A DNA stretch of 64,000 bases from DAOUJW01 sp034421015. Lineage in GTDB: Bacteria; Chloroflexota; Dehalococcoidia; Lucifugimonadales; UBA2985. Positions within the stretch are counted from its first letter, which is position 1; every line of letters begins with the position of its first letter. The position numbers and the translations under genes were made by a program. Location: positions 1-64,000 of the forward strand of contig DAOUKT010000019.1 of the NCBI GenBank assembly GCA_034421015.1, given 5' to 3'. The notes under the pieces are model-generated. The model saw only the letters and a program-made list of their open reading frames with translations. It was not told the origin of the DNA and made no database searches. Below are positions 1 to 8,716 of this stretch, piece by piece.

Positions 1-8
1 GAATCAGG

Positions 9-40
9 CGAGCCTCCGGCCATGAGGAGCCGAAGGCTCG
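9..40. repeat. Hairpin-forming inverted repeat
   Basis: Two 11-base arms (CGAGCCTCCGG and CCGAAGGCTCG) pair with one mismatch around a 10-base loop. No T-run follows, so a terminator role is only possible. It lies just left of a recombinase 3'-end scrap. Confidence 0.4.
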
Positions 41-68
41 TAACGCCAAACCTCATGGGGTCCCTAAC

Positions 69-164
69 CACATCTCGAAGACAGTTCTGTCTATCGTCAA
101 AATAGGCCCACCAGACTGGACAAAATCAAGAACTTTCACGATGAGCTTCAAGCTGACGCTTTAG
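69..164 (+). pseudogene. Orphan 3' end of a large serine recombinase gene (att-like scrap)
   Basis: Read in one frame to the TAG at 162, this stretch encodes SKTVLS, then IGPPDWTKSRTF, then a short basic-hydrophobic tail. It matches the C-terminus of the full-length recombinase at 45.1-46.7 kb (SGPPRLTKSRTF), while the rest of that gene is missing here. It contains GGCCCACC at about 105-112 followed by CTGGACAAAATC. The nearly identical scrap at 19.6 kb shares the left flank as well. I interpret it as what is left at an attachment site after integration or deletion. The following 290 bases up to the first LRR gene hold no gene I can support. Confidence 0.7.
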
Positions 165-457
165 CCCACGGTCGCCATCCAGGAATTGAGATCGTAAGCA
201 GGGTCCACGCAGAATAGTGTGGAGCAGCCTCATGGCCCCCGCCGGACGCTGTAAGACCTGCCATAACGAGGGATTGGGACCCCGCCACCGGGCTCACTCC
301 GACCGTCGACATGAACGACCAGACCCGCGAGCCAGGCAAGAGCCGGGCGGGCCTTTACCAGCGCTTCAGCCACGTGAAGGCTGCCGGTGGATCGAGGACG
401 CGGGGGCGTCGCCGGAACGCGGGGCCGGCGTTGCTGCCGAGTCCTGGGTGCCCCTGT

Positions 458-1822
458 CTAAGGGTCGCAGAAAGGCAGGCCACCCAGATTGGAACTGTGC
501 AACTGTCTCTGCAGGACGGCGGGCACACATCCACTTAGTTGGTTACTATACAGCTCCAGATTATTCAGGTTGGAGAGATTACCAAGCTCCGCTGGTATCT
601 CGCCAGTTAGCCGGTTGTCGTGGAGGGCCAGAAGTAACAGGCTGTCGAGGTTGCCCAGTTCGGGTGATATCTCCCCACTCAACTGGTTGTCGTTCAGGCG
701 CAGCCATTTCAAGCTGGGCAGGCTGCCCAGTTCGGGGGCTATCTCCCCACTCAACTGGTTGTAGGAGAGGTCCAGCGATTTCAAGTTGGGCAGGCTGCCC
801 AGTTCCGGCGGAATCTCTCCTCTCAATCCGTTGCGGTCAAGGTCCAGTTCTGTAATCCTACCCTCGGCGTCGACATCCACGCCGTGCCACTCTTCTAGTG
901 GTCTGTTGCTCAGCCAGTTGTCGTTGTAGTCCCAGCTCCCTCCCGCTGTGGCGTTGTAGAGCGCGACAAGCGCGGCACGGTCCGGGTAGGCCACGTTGGG
1001 AGCGTCATCGCAATACGGCAGGTCCACGGAAGTACGTTCGAAGTCCAACTGTTCCCACAGGACGGCGGGCACACACCCACTCAGTTGGTTCGAGATCAGG
1101 GACAGCCCCCACAGGTTGGAGAGGTTGCCAAGCTCCGCCGGTATCTCGCCGCTCAGTTGGTTCCCTTGCAGGTACAACTCCTCGAGGTTGGAGAGGTTGC
1201 CAAGCTCCGCCGGTATCTTGCCGCTCAACTGGTTGTCGTGGATGTTCAGCCATTCCAAGTTGGAGAGGTTGCCAAGCTCCGCCGGAATCTCCCCGCTCAG
1301 GTAGTTGTTGTAGATGCTCAGCCATTCCAAGTTGGAGAGATTGCCAAGCTCTGCCGGTATCTCGCCGCTCAGGTAGTTAAGGGACATATCCAGAATCTCC
1401 AGGTTAGAGAGATTGCCAAGCTCCGCCGGTATCTCGCCGCTCAGAAGGTTATCGTGGAGGTTCAGCCGGACAACGCGGCCTCCGGCGTTGGTGTAGACGC
1501 CATACCACTCGCTCAAGGGCGCGTCGCTCAGCCAGTTGTCGTCGTCACCCCAACCGAGCTCATCTGTGGCTTCGTAGAGGGCGACCAGCGCCTCCCGGTC
1601 GGTGGCCGCCGAGGTGTGATCCACGGTAGTGGGAGTGGCTGCGGGAACAGATGTTGCCGCAGCCCCAGACGTGGGCGTGGGATTGCCGGCCTCGCGGCTG
1701 CTTGAGGTGGGCGCATCCCCGCCGGAGTCTCCGCCGTCCCCGGGATCGTCGGAGCCGCAGGCCGCGGCCGGCAATAGCAGCAGGACAATGGCGCACAGCG
1801 CCAGGGCAATTCTTCGCTTCAT
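458..1822 (-). CDS. Leucine-rich-repeat lipoprotein with two LRR solenoids
   Basis: Predicted 454-residue exported lipoprotein. The start at 1822 is preferred over a longer reading frame because AGGAGGTGAG lies just upstream and it places a signal peptide (MKRRIALAL) ahead of a lipobox ending in AAAC. A Ser/Thr/Pro linker follows. There are then two complete LRR modules, each opening with a cap of the type REALVALYEATD..NWLSDAPLSEWYGV. The first holds about six 24-residue repeats of LSGEIPAELGNLSNLE type and the second about five. Each module ends in a C-cap with LSGCVPAVL and a second Cys near LP.C. The duplicated cap and solenoid distinguishes it from its neighbours and suggests fusion of two array members. 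The ligand is unknown; LRR surfaces generally bind proteins or glycans. It is the last gene of a minus-strand array. Confidence 0.85.
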   Translation of the reverse strand: MKRRIALALCAIVLLLLPAAACGSDDPGDGGDSGGDAPTSSSREAGNPTPTSGAAATSVPAATPTTVDHTSAATDREALVALYEATDELGWGDDDNWLSDAPLSEWYGVYTNAGGRVVRLNLHDNLLSGEIPAELGNLSNLEILDMSLNYLSGEIPAELGNLSNLEWLSIYNNYLSGEIPAELGNLSNLEWLNIHDNQLSGKIPAELGNLSNLEELYLQGNQLSGEIPAELGNLSNLWGLSLISNQLSGCVPAVLWEQLDFERTSVDLPYCDDAPNVAYPDRAALVALYNATAGGSWDYNDNWLSNRPLEEWHGVDVDAEGRITELDLDRNGLRGEIPPELGSLPNLKSLDLSYNQLSGEIAPELGSLPSLKWLRLNDNQLSGEISPELGNLDSLLLLALHDNRLTGEIPAELGNLSNLNNLELYSNQLSGCVPAVLQRQLHSSNLGGLPFCDP

Positions 1823-1878
1823 TGGCTCACCTCCTGAAAGTGGTGTCAAGCTAGTGTCCAAGTACAAGGCTTGAGGCG

Positions 1879-2892
1879 TCAGCAGAAGGGCAGGCCGCCC
1901 AGGTCAGGATTGACCGTGTCCAACAACTGTTCCTCCAGGGCGGCTGGCACACATCCGCTCAGTTGGTTGCCGTGCAGGTACAGCCCCCACAGGTTGGAGA
2001 GATTGCCAAGCTCCGCTGGTACCTCGCCACTCAGTTGGTTGAAGTGCAGGAACAGCTCCTCCAGGTTGGAGAGATTGCCAAGCTCCGCCGGCATCTCGCC
2101 GCTCAGTTGGTTCTCGTACAGGAACAGCCTCTCCAGGCTGGAGAGGCTGCCGAGCTCTGCCGGTATCTCGCCACTCAGTTGGTTCTGGGACAGGCCCAGA
2201 GTCTCCAAGTTAGAGAGATTGCCCAGTTCCGCCGGTATCTCACCGCTCAACTGGTTGTTGGAGAGGTCCAGCACTCTCAGGTTGAGCAGGTTGCCAAGCT
2301 CCGCCGGTATCTCGCCGCTCAACTGGCTGCCAAAGCTGCCATGGAGGTTCAGCACTTCCAGGTTGGCGAGGTTGCCCAGTTCCGGGGGTATCTCCCCGCT
2401 CAGGTCGTTGAAGGAGAGTTCCAGCGATTGCAGGTTGGTGAGGTTGCCAAGCTCCGCCGGTATCTCGCCGCTCAGTCGGTTCTGGAACAGGAACAACGAG
2501 ACAACGCGGCCTCTGGCGTTGATTGTGACACCATACCACTCGCTCAAGGGCGCGTCGCTCAGCCAGTTGTCGTCGTCATCCCAACCGAACCTATCTGTGG
2601 CTTCGTAGAGGGCGACCAGCGCCTCCCGGTCGGTGGCCGCCGAGGTGTGATCCACTGGAGTGGGAGTGGCTGCGGCCCCAGGTGTAGGCGTGGCCCCGGA
2701 CGTGGGCGTGGGATTGCCAGCCTCGCGGCTGCTTGTGGTGGGCGCATCCCCACCGGAGTCTCCGCTTTCCCCGGGGTCATCGGAGCCGCAGGCGGCCAGT
2801 AGGGTAGTGAGCGCCAGTACCCCGGCAAGGATCGCAGTGAGTATGTTCTGTCGCATGGTGATGCTCTCCGTTGGATACCTGTTCGTTCTCAT
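1879..2892 (-). CDS. Leucine-rich-repeat lipoprotein
   Basis: Predicted 337 residues from the start at 2892 (MRTNRYPTES), which has GGAGAC eight bases upstream. A second ATG at 2856 (MRQNILTA) would still give a complete signal peptide. The lipobox is LLAAC, followed by a Ser/Thr/Pro linker with Thr-Pro repeats. The LRR N-cap (TDREALVALYEATD, NWLSDAPLSEWYGV) precedes about eight 24-residue repeats and a Cys-containing C-cap. One repeat carries a short insertion (HGSFGSQ). It lies 34 bases downstream of the metallopeptidase-LRR gene, with the same conserved spacer seen between other array members, suggesting co-transcription. Confidence 0.85.
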   Translation of the reverse strand: MRTNRYPTESITMRQNILTAILAGVLALTTLLAACGSDDPGESGDSGGDAPTTSSREAGNPTPTSGATPTPGAAATPTPVDHTSAATDREALVALYEATDRFGWDDDDNWLSDAPLSEWYGVTINARGRVVSLFLFQNRLSGEIPAELGNLTNLQSLELSFNDLSGEIPPELGNLANLEVLNLHGSFGSQLSGEIPAELGNLLNLRVLDLSNNQLSGEIPAELGNLSNLETLGLSQNQLSGEIPAELGSLSSLERLFLYENQLSGEMPAELGNLSNLEELFLHFNQLSGEVPAELGNLSNLWGLYLHGNQLSGCVPAALEEQLLDTVNPDLGGLPFC

Positions 2893-2926
2893 TTCGCTGT
2901 CTCCTTCCATCTGCGACTCAGGTCGC

Positions 2927-5563
2927 TCAGCAATCCGGCAGGCCCAAATCTGTGAAGTCGTTGTACCACACATCATTCAGCCCTCCAGGTACACACCCCG
3001 TCAGCCTGTTGCCTCTGAGTTCCAAATAGGTCAAGTTGTTGAGGTTGCCCAGCGAGGACGGTATCTGCCCGGTCAGCTGGTTGTTACTGAGGACCAGAGC
3101 CGTCATGTTGGCGAGGTTGCCTAATTCCGGCGGTATCTGCCCGGTCAGCTGGTTGTTACTGAGGCTCAGAGCCGCCAGGTTGGCGAGGTTGCCTAACTCT
3201 GGCGGTATCTGCCCGCTCAACCGGTTGTTACGGAGGAACAGAGCCTTCAGGTTGGTGAGATTGCCCAGTCCCGACGGGATGTTGCCCGACAGTCCGTTTT
3301 CGTATAGATCCAGTTCAGTGACGCGACCGTCCGGATCGGTGGTTACGCCATACCACTCTCCGATATGGGCGTCACTCAGCCAGTTTGTGCTGTCAGTCCA
3401 GTTGGCGCCGCCCATCTCGTGGTACAACGCGGCCAGCTCCGCACGGTCCCCTTCGTGGGTCGCAGTTTTTCCGTGGTACCAGTGATCGATAACTTTGTCT
3501 ACCCTGGCTGCCACGTCGCCGGACACGTTCGACTTGAAGGCGGCTTCCACGTGGCAGATGCCCAAGTAGGTGCCTTCGCAATCGTCGCTGGGGTCATCGT
3601 GCAGGTTCTTCAAGTAGAGGGTGCGGAACGCCTGTTGGAAAGCTTCTTCTCCCAGCGTGCGGTAGAGGTCAAGGAACAGTCTCTCCCCAAGCTTATAACT
3701 GCAGCGAAATGCGTCTCTGCCCACTTCAGCGTCAACAACCTCACTGATGGTGTTGAACAAGCATTGCCACCAGTTTGTCGTTACCAGAGGACGGCCAATG
3801 CGCGCATTCTCGGAGAAAGTGACGAGCATTTCCGCGATGCCTTCGTGAATCCATCTCTGAGACCCACTAGTCCAATAATAATGGCCAGTCTCGTGCGCGG
3901 CAAAGACCGGCGCGTCCAGATTCTTACCGGCGTGGTCTAACCACGGATTCGACGTTATGTGCGTGCCAGCGTGGTGTGCGTCGGGAACATAGTCCACAAA
4001 GTACCATGCTATGTAGTTGGTAGGCAGCGGCTCGCCCATAAAACCTTCATGGTGGCGCACCGCGTGCTCCAGGTAATCCATGTTTAAGTTGCTGTGATCG
4101 CGGAAGCGGATGATTGCCAGCAGCACTTCGCCGGAGTGGGGGAGGTTGATGGTGCGTTCCTCTTTGAAAACGCTTGAACCGCCCAGCAGGACAGGCACCA
4201 ACTGCGGCTTAAAGTAGTTAGTTTCTCCCAGTAAAACGACGGTTTTTGCCTCTTCATCGTCGATGCCGTCGCTGAGGGTGGGGTGAGTCCATAAGTCCAG
4301 AAACTCAGCCGATCCTGCATTCTCAAAACCTTTCAGTGACCACATGGCTAAGGCGTCGGGGCTTTCAACGGTGTCCAGGAACGGCATATCCAGAATCTCG
4401 ACAACCTTTTGAATCACCTCCTGTTGCAGGGACTCGTCCTCGGCCCGTATCATCTGGGACATCTCTCCAATTACCCTCGCCTCATCGCGGGTAATCCCGT
4501 CCTGCATCCAGGGCTTCGCCAGTATCCGGTTGGCAAGATTCTCGGACACGGAGGCCGTCCGCAGAATCCGCTCTATCGCGGCAGATTCATGTTCGTTCAA
4601 GCCGTCCAGGAGCCAAGGCTTTTGTAGTAGTGAGTCAAACACGGAATAGTTAGCGCTGTTCAGTACAACAATTATTTTGGCTTCCTCATCGTCGATACCG
4701 TCACTGAGCGCCGGGTGGGCCATAAGTTCAAGAAACTCAGCCGACCCCGCGTCCTCAAACGTTTCCAGCGACCACATGGCCCAGGCGTCGGAGCTCTCAA
4801 CCGTGTCCAGGAACGGCATATCCAGAATCTCAATGACCTTCTGAATGATCTCAGATTGCAGGGATTCATCCTCGGCCCGTATCGTCGAGGACATCCTGTC
4901 AATTACCGTTGCTTCATCCTCGGTAATCCCGTCCTGCATCCAGGACTTCGCCAGTATCCGGTTGGCAAGATTCTCGGAGGTGGGAGCCATCCCGCGTATC
5001 TCCGATATGGCGGTGGTTTCATGTCCGGTGACGCCGTCCAGGACCCACGGCTTTTGCACCAACGAGTCAAACACCTCGGGATGCCACCGGGCGAGCTCAA
5101 TGAGCAACTCGGCAGCCTCCCGCTCCGAATAGCCAACGCCGTTGGCAACCCAGGACAGCGCCGTGAGTTGGTTAGCCAGAGCCGGCTTGTTCACTTCCAG
5201 CCACCTGCCATTTTCCAAACCCGAAATGGGGCCTGTCGGCACCGGAGTGGCCGTTGGCATAGGAGTTGGCGTAGCCGTAGCCGTAGCCGTCGGCATTGGC
5301 GTGGCCGTGGGTAGTGGAGCGGCCGTAGCCGTCGGCATTGGCGTGGCCGTGGGTGTCGGAGTGGCCGTAACCGTCGGCATTGGCGTGGCCGCGGGCTGTG
5401 GAGCGGCCGTAGCCGTCGGCATTGGCGTGGCCGTGGGCTGTGGAGCGGCCGTAGCCGTCGGCATGGGCGTGGCTGTGGATTCGGGCTCATCGCCGCAGGC
5501 GGCCAGCAGAAGCGTGAGCCCCAGGGCCGCGGCAAGAATCGTAGGCAGTGCGTTCAGTCGCAT
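2927..5563 (-). CDS. Lipoprotein fusing a gluzincin-type zinc metallopeptidase to an LRR domain
   Basis: Predicted 878 residues. The start at 5563 is chosen for AGGAGGCGACC just upstream and the signal peptide MRLNALPTILAAA with lipobox LLAAC. After a long Thr/Pro/Ala repeat linker come about seven helical repeats with the signature W.xDG(I/V)T..E (for example KPWVLDGVTGHE, KSWMQDGITEDE, KPWMQDGITRDE). A zinc-peptidase core follows: HETGH at about 557-561 and a third ligand Glu at about 574 in WIHEGIAEM. The C-terminus is an LRR N-cap plus about five LRRs with a Cys C-cap. The HExxH..E pattern is that of gluzincins. An outside-facing, membrane-anchored protease with an LRR targeting domain is inferred; the substrate is unknown. 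Relatives lacking LRRs are at 14.6 and 50.7 kb. Confidence 0.8.
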   Translation of the reverse strand: MRLNALPTILAAALGLTLLLAACGDEPESTATPMPTATAAPQPTATPMPTATAAPQPAATPMPTVTATPTPTATPMPTATAAPLPTATPMPTATATATPTPMPTATPVPTGPISGLENGRWLEVNKPALANQLTALSWVANGVGYSEREAAELLIELARWHPEVFDSLVQKPWVLDGVTGHETTAISEIRGMAPTSENLANRILAKSWMQDGITEDEATVIDRMSSTIRAEDESLQSEIIQKVIEILDMPFLDTVESSDAWAMWSLETFEDAGSAEFLELMAHPALSDGIDDEEAKIIVVLNSANYSVFDSLLQKPWLLDGLNEHESAAIERILRTASVSENLANRILAKPWMQDGITRDEARVIGEMSQMIRAEDESLQQEVIQKVVEILDMPFLDTVESPDALAMWSLKGFENAGSAEFLDLWTHPTLSDGIDDEEAKTVVLLGETNYFKPQLVPVLLGGSSVFKEERTINLPHSGEVLLAIIRFRDHSNLNMDYLEHAVRHHEGFMGEPLPTNYIAWYFVDYVPDAHHAGTHITSNPWLDHAGKNLDAPVFAAHETGHYYWTSGSQRWIHEGIAEMLVTFSENARIGRPLVTTNWWQCLFNTISEVVDAEVGRDAFRCSYKLGERLFLDLYRTLGEEAFQQAFRTLYLKNLHDDPSDDCEGTYLGICHVEAAFKSNVSGDVAARVDKVIDHWYHGKTATHEGDRAELAALYHEMGGANWTDSTNWLSDAHIGEWYGVTTDPDGRVTELDLYENGLSGNIPSGLGNLTNLKALFLRNNRLSGQIPPELGNLANLAALSLSNNQLTGQIPPELGNLANMTALVLSNNQLTGQIPSSLGNLNNLTYLELRGNRLTGCVPGGLNDVWYNDFTDLGLPDC
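5240..5475. repeat. 42-bp tandem repeats encoding a Thr/Pro/Ala linker
   Basis: About five imperfect 42-bp units encode TATPMPTATAAPQP and variants on the minus strand, directly after the lipobox of the metallopeptidase-LRR lipoprotein. This is probably a flexible stalk lifting the enzyme off the membrane. The near-identical units should make its length variable between strains. Confidence 0.8.
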
Positions 5564-5685
5564 GGTCGCCTCCTTGTACTCGTAATCCTTATATGCCGTG
5601 TGCAAGCTGCGCCGTCATTCATGGCGGGCATCACGCCGAGGTTTTCCACCTTGTTCACTTTCACGCTGCTCCGCGCCTCTACCCG

Positions 5686-6594
5686 TCAGGCGGGCGGCGG
5701 GTCGCCTCTGCTCTTTCGCCTGTTGAAGCCGGGTATGAGCTGGAGCAGGGCGAGCAGCATGAAGCAGAATCCCGCCAAGAAGGAGCCAAAGTGGGGCCAC
5801 GTGAACGAATCGATGCCGAACGCGGACAGTTCCCTGTGGGCTTCCAGGAACTGTGCGAGGATGTAGATGTAGGAGAAGGGCGTCACTCCGACCCCGGCCA
5901 CGCCAACGAGCGCAGCCGCCCACCGGGGCAGGAGGATCGAGGCGATGCCGAGAATGCTTAGCGCCAGCAAGACGACGAAGAAGATTGCGGGCACGTCGTC
6001 TTCCAACTCCTCCGCAACCTCCAAGAGAGTGAACTCACGGGAAAGCTCATCAGACTCCTCTGAGGAAGAATCGACGAGAAAGATGGTCCACGGCATGAAG
6101 ATGCTCAACAGCGCGAACACGCCGAGAACCACGCCCGCGATGCCTGCGACGTTGAGCCGCAGGCGTCTTCCCGCTGTCCCAAGGCGCTGCAATGCGGCCG
6201 GGGTGGCCGGGGCGGCTTCGCCATCCTCAGCCCCTTTCGCGGGCAGCCGTCCGGCCAGCGCCATCACGTAGTCGATGGTGTGGCGGGGAGGCAGCTGCAA
6301 CATGGCCTTGTGGCGGAGCTGCAACGCCCCCATGGCTCCGAACGCGAGGAGCGCGAGCCAGAAATAGAGGAAGGCGAAATGCAGCAACAGGACCAGCAGC
6401 CCGAGGACAGCTACTCCTGTCCGCACCTCCACCTGCGCGCCGGCGGGCATGAAATAGGTTGCAAGCGCGGCAAGCCCAAGGATTCCCAAGACGATCCAGA
6501 CTAATACGGAGGCTCCCGACAGGGCGAACCCAATGGCGGCGAGCAGGATGACGGCGCTCAAACCTGGGGCAATGAATTCTTCCTTGATGTTCAT
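5686..6594 (-). CDS. Integral membrane protein of unknown function
   Basis: 302 residues with AAAGGAG upstream of the ATG at 6594. I see about seven hydrophobic segments: four in the first 100 residues, then a soluble stretch with a Pro/Ala-rich part, and three to four more after residue 150. An acidic loop (SSSEESDELSREF) follows the segment with FMPWTIF. The last segment ends in GFNRRKSRGDPPPA. No family is recognised. A second copy of the N-terminal half occurs at 50.1 kb as a broken gene next to another metallopeptidase lipoprotein. The pairing of this membrane protein with a metallopeptidase lipoprotein at both loci suggests, but does not prove, that they work together. Confidence 0.7.
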   Translation of the reverse strand: MNIKEEFIAPGLSAVILLAAIGFALSGASVLVWIVLGILGLAALATYFMPAGAQVEVRTGVAVLGLLVLLLHFAFLYFWLALLAFGAMGALQLRHKAMLQLPPRHTIDYVMALAGRLPAKGAEDGEAAPATPAALQRLGTAGRRLRLNVAGIAGVVLGVFALLSIFMPWTIFLVDSSSEESDELSREFTLLEVAEELEDDVPAIFFVVLLALSILGIASILLPRWAAALVGVAGVGVTPFSYIYILAQFLEAHRELSAFGIDSFTWPHFGSFLAGFCFMLLALLQLIPGFNRRKSRGDPPPA

Positions 6595-6628
6595 GGGTAT
6601 ACTCCTTTTCTCTCTGGTTCAGTTGGCG

Positions 6629-6817
6629 CTACGGCGCGATAGTGACGGTGAATGTTCCTTCTTCATCCTCCGTCTGAGACTCCCCCACCGTGTAGGTGCT
6701 TCCGGCCTCCAGTGTCAGCGTGACGGTGTTGCCGTCGTTCTCGGCCGCGGCAAGAATCCCGGGCAGCATGTTCAGTCGCACGGTGATGCTCTCCGTTGGA
6801 TACCTGTTCGTTCTCAT
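6629..6817 (-). pseudogene. Chimeric scrap: LRR-lipoprotein leader joined to an unrelated C-terminal fragment
   Basis: A 62-residue frame starts with the leader typical of the LRR array (MRTNRYPTESITVRLNMLPG) but breaks off after ILAAA, before the lipobox. It continues as a beta-rich fragment (TVTLTLEAGSTYTV.. TFTVTIAP) ending in TAG. An array-type ribosome-binding site (GGAGAC) is kept. It could be expressed as a short secreted peptide, but it most likely records a deletion joining one array gene's start to another gene's end. Confidence 0.55.
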
Positions 6818-6851
6818 TTCGCCGTCTCCTTTCATCTACGACTCAGATTGC

Positions 6852-7661
6852 TCAGCAATCCGGCAGGCGCTCGTCCAGGTCGTTCAACCGCACATCCCTT
6901 AACCCGGCGGGTATGCACCCGCTCAACTGATTGCCGAAGAGCCACAGCTCCACCAGGTTGGCGAGATTGCCGAGCTCCGCCGGTATCTCCCCGCTCAACT
7001 GGTTGAGAGGGAGGCTCAGCTTCGTCAGGTTGGAGAGGTTGCCCAACTCCGGGGGTATCTCGCCGCTCAACTCGTTCGCGGACAGCCACAGCCCCTTTAG
7101 GTTGGAGAGGTTGCCCAACTCCGCCGGTATCTCCCCGCTCAACTGGTTGAAAGAGAGGCCCAGCCATTCCAAGTTGGAGAGGTTGCCAAGCTCCTCAGGT
7201 ATCTCGCCACTCAGTTGGTTCTCGGTCAGGTCAAGTAATCTCAGGCTGGAGAGGTTGCCGAGCTCTGCCGGTATCTCGCCGCTCAGTTGGTTATAGGACA
7301 GGTCCAGCGCGACAACGCGGCCTTCGTCATTGGTTCTGACACCAGACCACTCGCTCAAGGGCGCGTCGCTCAGCCAGTTGTCGTCGTCACCCCAACCGGG
7401 CTCATCTGTGGCTTCGTAGAGGGCGATCAGCGCCTCCCGGTCGGTGGCCGCCGAGGTGTGATCCACGGGAGTGGGCGTGGCTGCGGCCCCGGACGTGGGC
7501 GTGGGATTGCCAGCCTCGCGGCTGCTTGAGGTGGGCACATCCTCGCCGGAGTCTCCGCCGCCCCCCGGTTCGTCGCCGCCGCAGGCGGCCAGCAGAAGCA
7601 TGAGGGCCAGGGCCGCGGCAAGAATCCCGGGCAGTCGCAAGGCAATGTTCTCCGTTCTCAT
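6852..7661 (-). CDS. Leucine-rich-repeat lipoprotein
   Basis: Predicted 269 residues from the ATG at 7661 (MRTENIALRLPG), preceded by GGAGAC. Signal peptide with lipobox LLAAC, Gly/Ser/Thr linker, LRR N-cap (DREALIALYEATDEPGW, NWLSDAPLSEWSGV), about six 24-residue LRRs and a C-cap with LSGCIPAGL and a final Cys. It is shorter than its neighbours only through fewer repeats. It is separated by 34 bases from the next upstream array gene and ends just ahead of the chimeric scrap. Confidence 0.85.
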   Translation of the reverse strand: MRTENIALRLPGILAAALALMLLLAACGGDEPGGGGDSGEDVPTSSSREAGNPTPTSGAAATPTPVDHTSAATDREALIALYEATDEPGWGDDDNWLSDAPLSEWSGVRTNDEGRVVALDLSYNQLSGEIPAELGNLSSLRLLDLTENQLSGEIPEELGNLSNLEWLGLSFNQLSGEIPAELGNLSNLKGLWLSANELSGEIPPELGNLSNLTKLSLPLNQLSGEIPAELGNLANLVELWLFGNQLSGCIPAGLRDVRLNDLDERLPDC

Positions 7662-7695
7662 TTTGTTGTCTCCTTCCATTTGGGACTCAGGTCGC

Positions 7696-8682
7696 TCAGC
7701 AATCCGGCAGGCCGAGCTCGTCCAGGTCGTTGCGCTGCACGTCCTGCAACCCGGCGGGGATGCACCCGCTCAGCCGGTTGCCGTCTAGCCACAGCCAGTC
7801 CAGATTGGCAAGGTTGCCCAGTTCCCCCGGTATCTCCCCGCTCAACTGGTTGCCGTTGAGGTGCAGCCAGTCCAGATTGGCAAGGTTGCCCAGTTCCCCC
7901 GGTATCTCCCCGCTCAACTGGTTGCCGTTGAGGTACAGCCGTTCCAGGTTGGTGAGGTTGCCCAACTCCGCCGGTATCTCCCCGCTCAACTGGTTCTCGC
8001 CGAGCCCCATTAATTCCAGGTTGGAGAGATTGCCAAGCTCCACCGGTATCTCCCCGCTCAACCAGTTGGCGTCGAGCTGCAGCTCTCTCAGGTTGGCCAG
8101 GTCGCCCAACCACGAGGGTATCTCCCCGCTCAACCTGTTGCGGTTGAGAGCCAGCCGTTCCAGGTTGGCGAGTTTGCCCAACTCCGCCGGTATCTCCCCG
8201 CTCAACCGGCCCTGGCTGAGATCCAGCCGTTCTAGGTTGGCGAGGTTGCCCAACTCCGCCGGTATCTCCCCGCTCAACCGGTAGCTGGAGAGATCCAGCC
8301 CAGTGACACACCCGTCTTCCTCGGTCCTGACCCCTGACCATTCTGTAAGCGGCTCGTTGCTCAGCCAGTTGTCGTTGAGCGCCCAGTTGTCGCCGTCGGT
8401 GGCGTTGTAGAGGGCAATCAGGGCGGCCAGGTCTCTTTCGGGCCGGCATGGCGTGGGTCCGGCAGTGGGAGCCTCCGTGGCGGTCGCCGTGGGTCCGGCA
8501 GTGGGAGCCTCCGCGGCGGTCGCCAAGGGCGGCGCGGTCGCGCCCGCCGCGGGCGTGTCCCGGCCGCCACCGACCGTACCGGGATCGCCGCCGCAGGCCG
8601 CCAGCAGAAGCATGAGGGCCAGGGCCGTGGCAAGAATCCCGGGCAGCACGTTCAGTCGCATGGCAATGTTCTCCGTTCTCAT
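7696..8682 (-). CDS. Leucine-rich-repeat lipoprotein
   Basis: Predicted 328 residues from the ATG at 8682 (MRTENIAMRLNVLPG) with GGAGAC upstream. Lipobox LLAAC. The linker differs from its neighbours, being built of Ala/Thr/Pro repeats (TAAEAPTAGPTAT). The N-cap is also divergent (LAALIALYNATDGDNW, NWLSNEPLTEWSGV). About eight LRRs follow. The last two full repeats (LSGEIPGELGNLANLDW) are identical to each other, a sign of recent internal duplication. C-cap with Cys pair. Part of the minus-strand array. Confidence 0.85.
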   Translation of the reverse strand: MRTENIAMRLNVLPGILATALALMLLLAACGGDPGTVGGGRDTPAAGATAPPLATAAEAPTAGPTATATEAPTAGPTPCRPERDLAALIALYNATDGDNWALNDNWLSNEPLTEWSGVRTEEDGCVTGLDLSSYRLSGEIPAELGNLANLERLDLSQGRLSGEIPAELGKLANLERLALNRNRLSGEIPSWLGDLANLRELQLDANWLSGEIPVELGNLSNLELMGLGENQLSGEIPAELGNLTNLERLYLNGNQLSGEIPGELGNLANLDWLHLNGNQLSGEIPGELGNLANLDWLWLDGNRLSGCIPAGLQDVQRNDLDELGLPDC

Positions 8683-8716
8683 TTCGCCGTCTCCTTCCAT
8701 TTGGGATTCAGATCGC

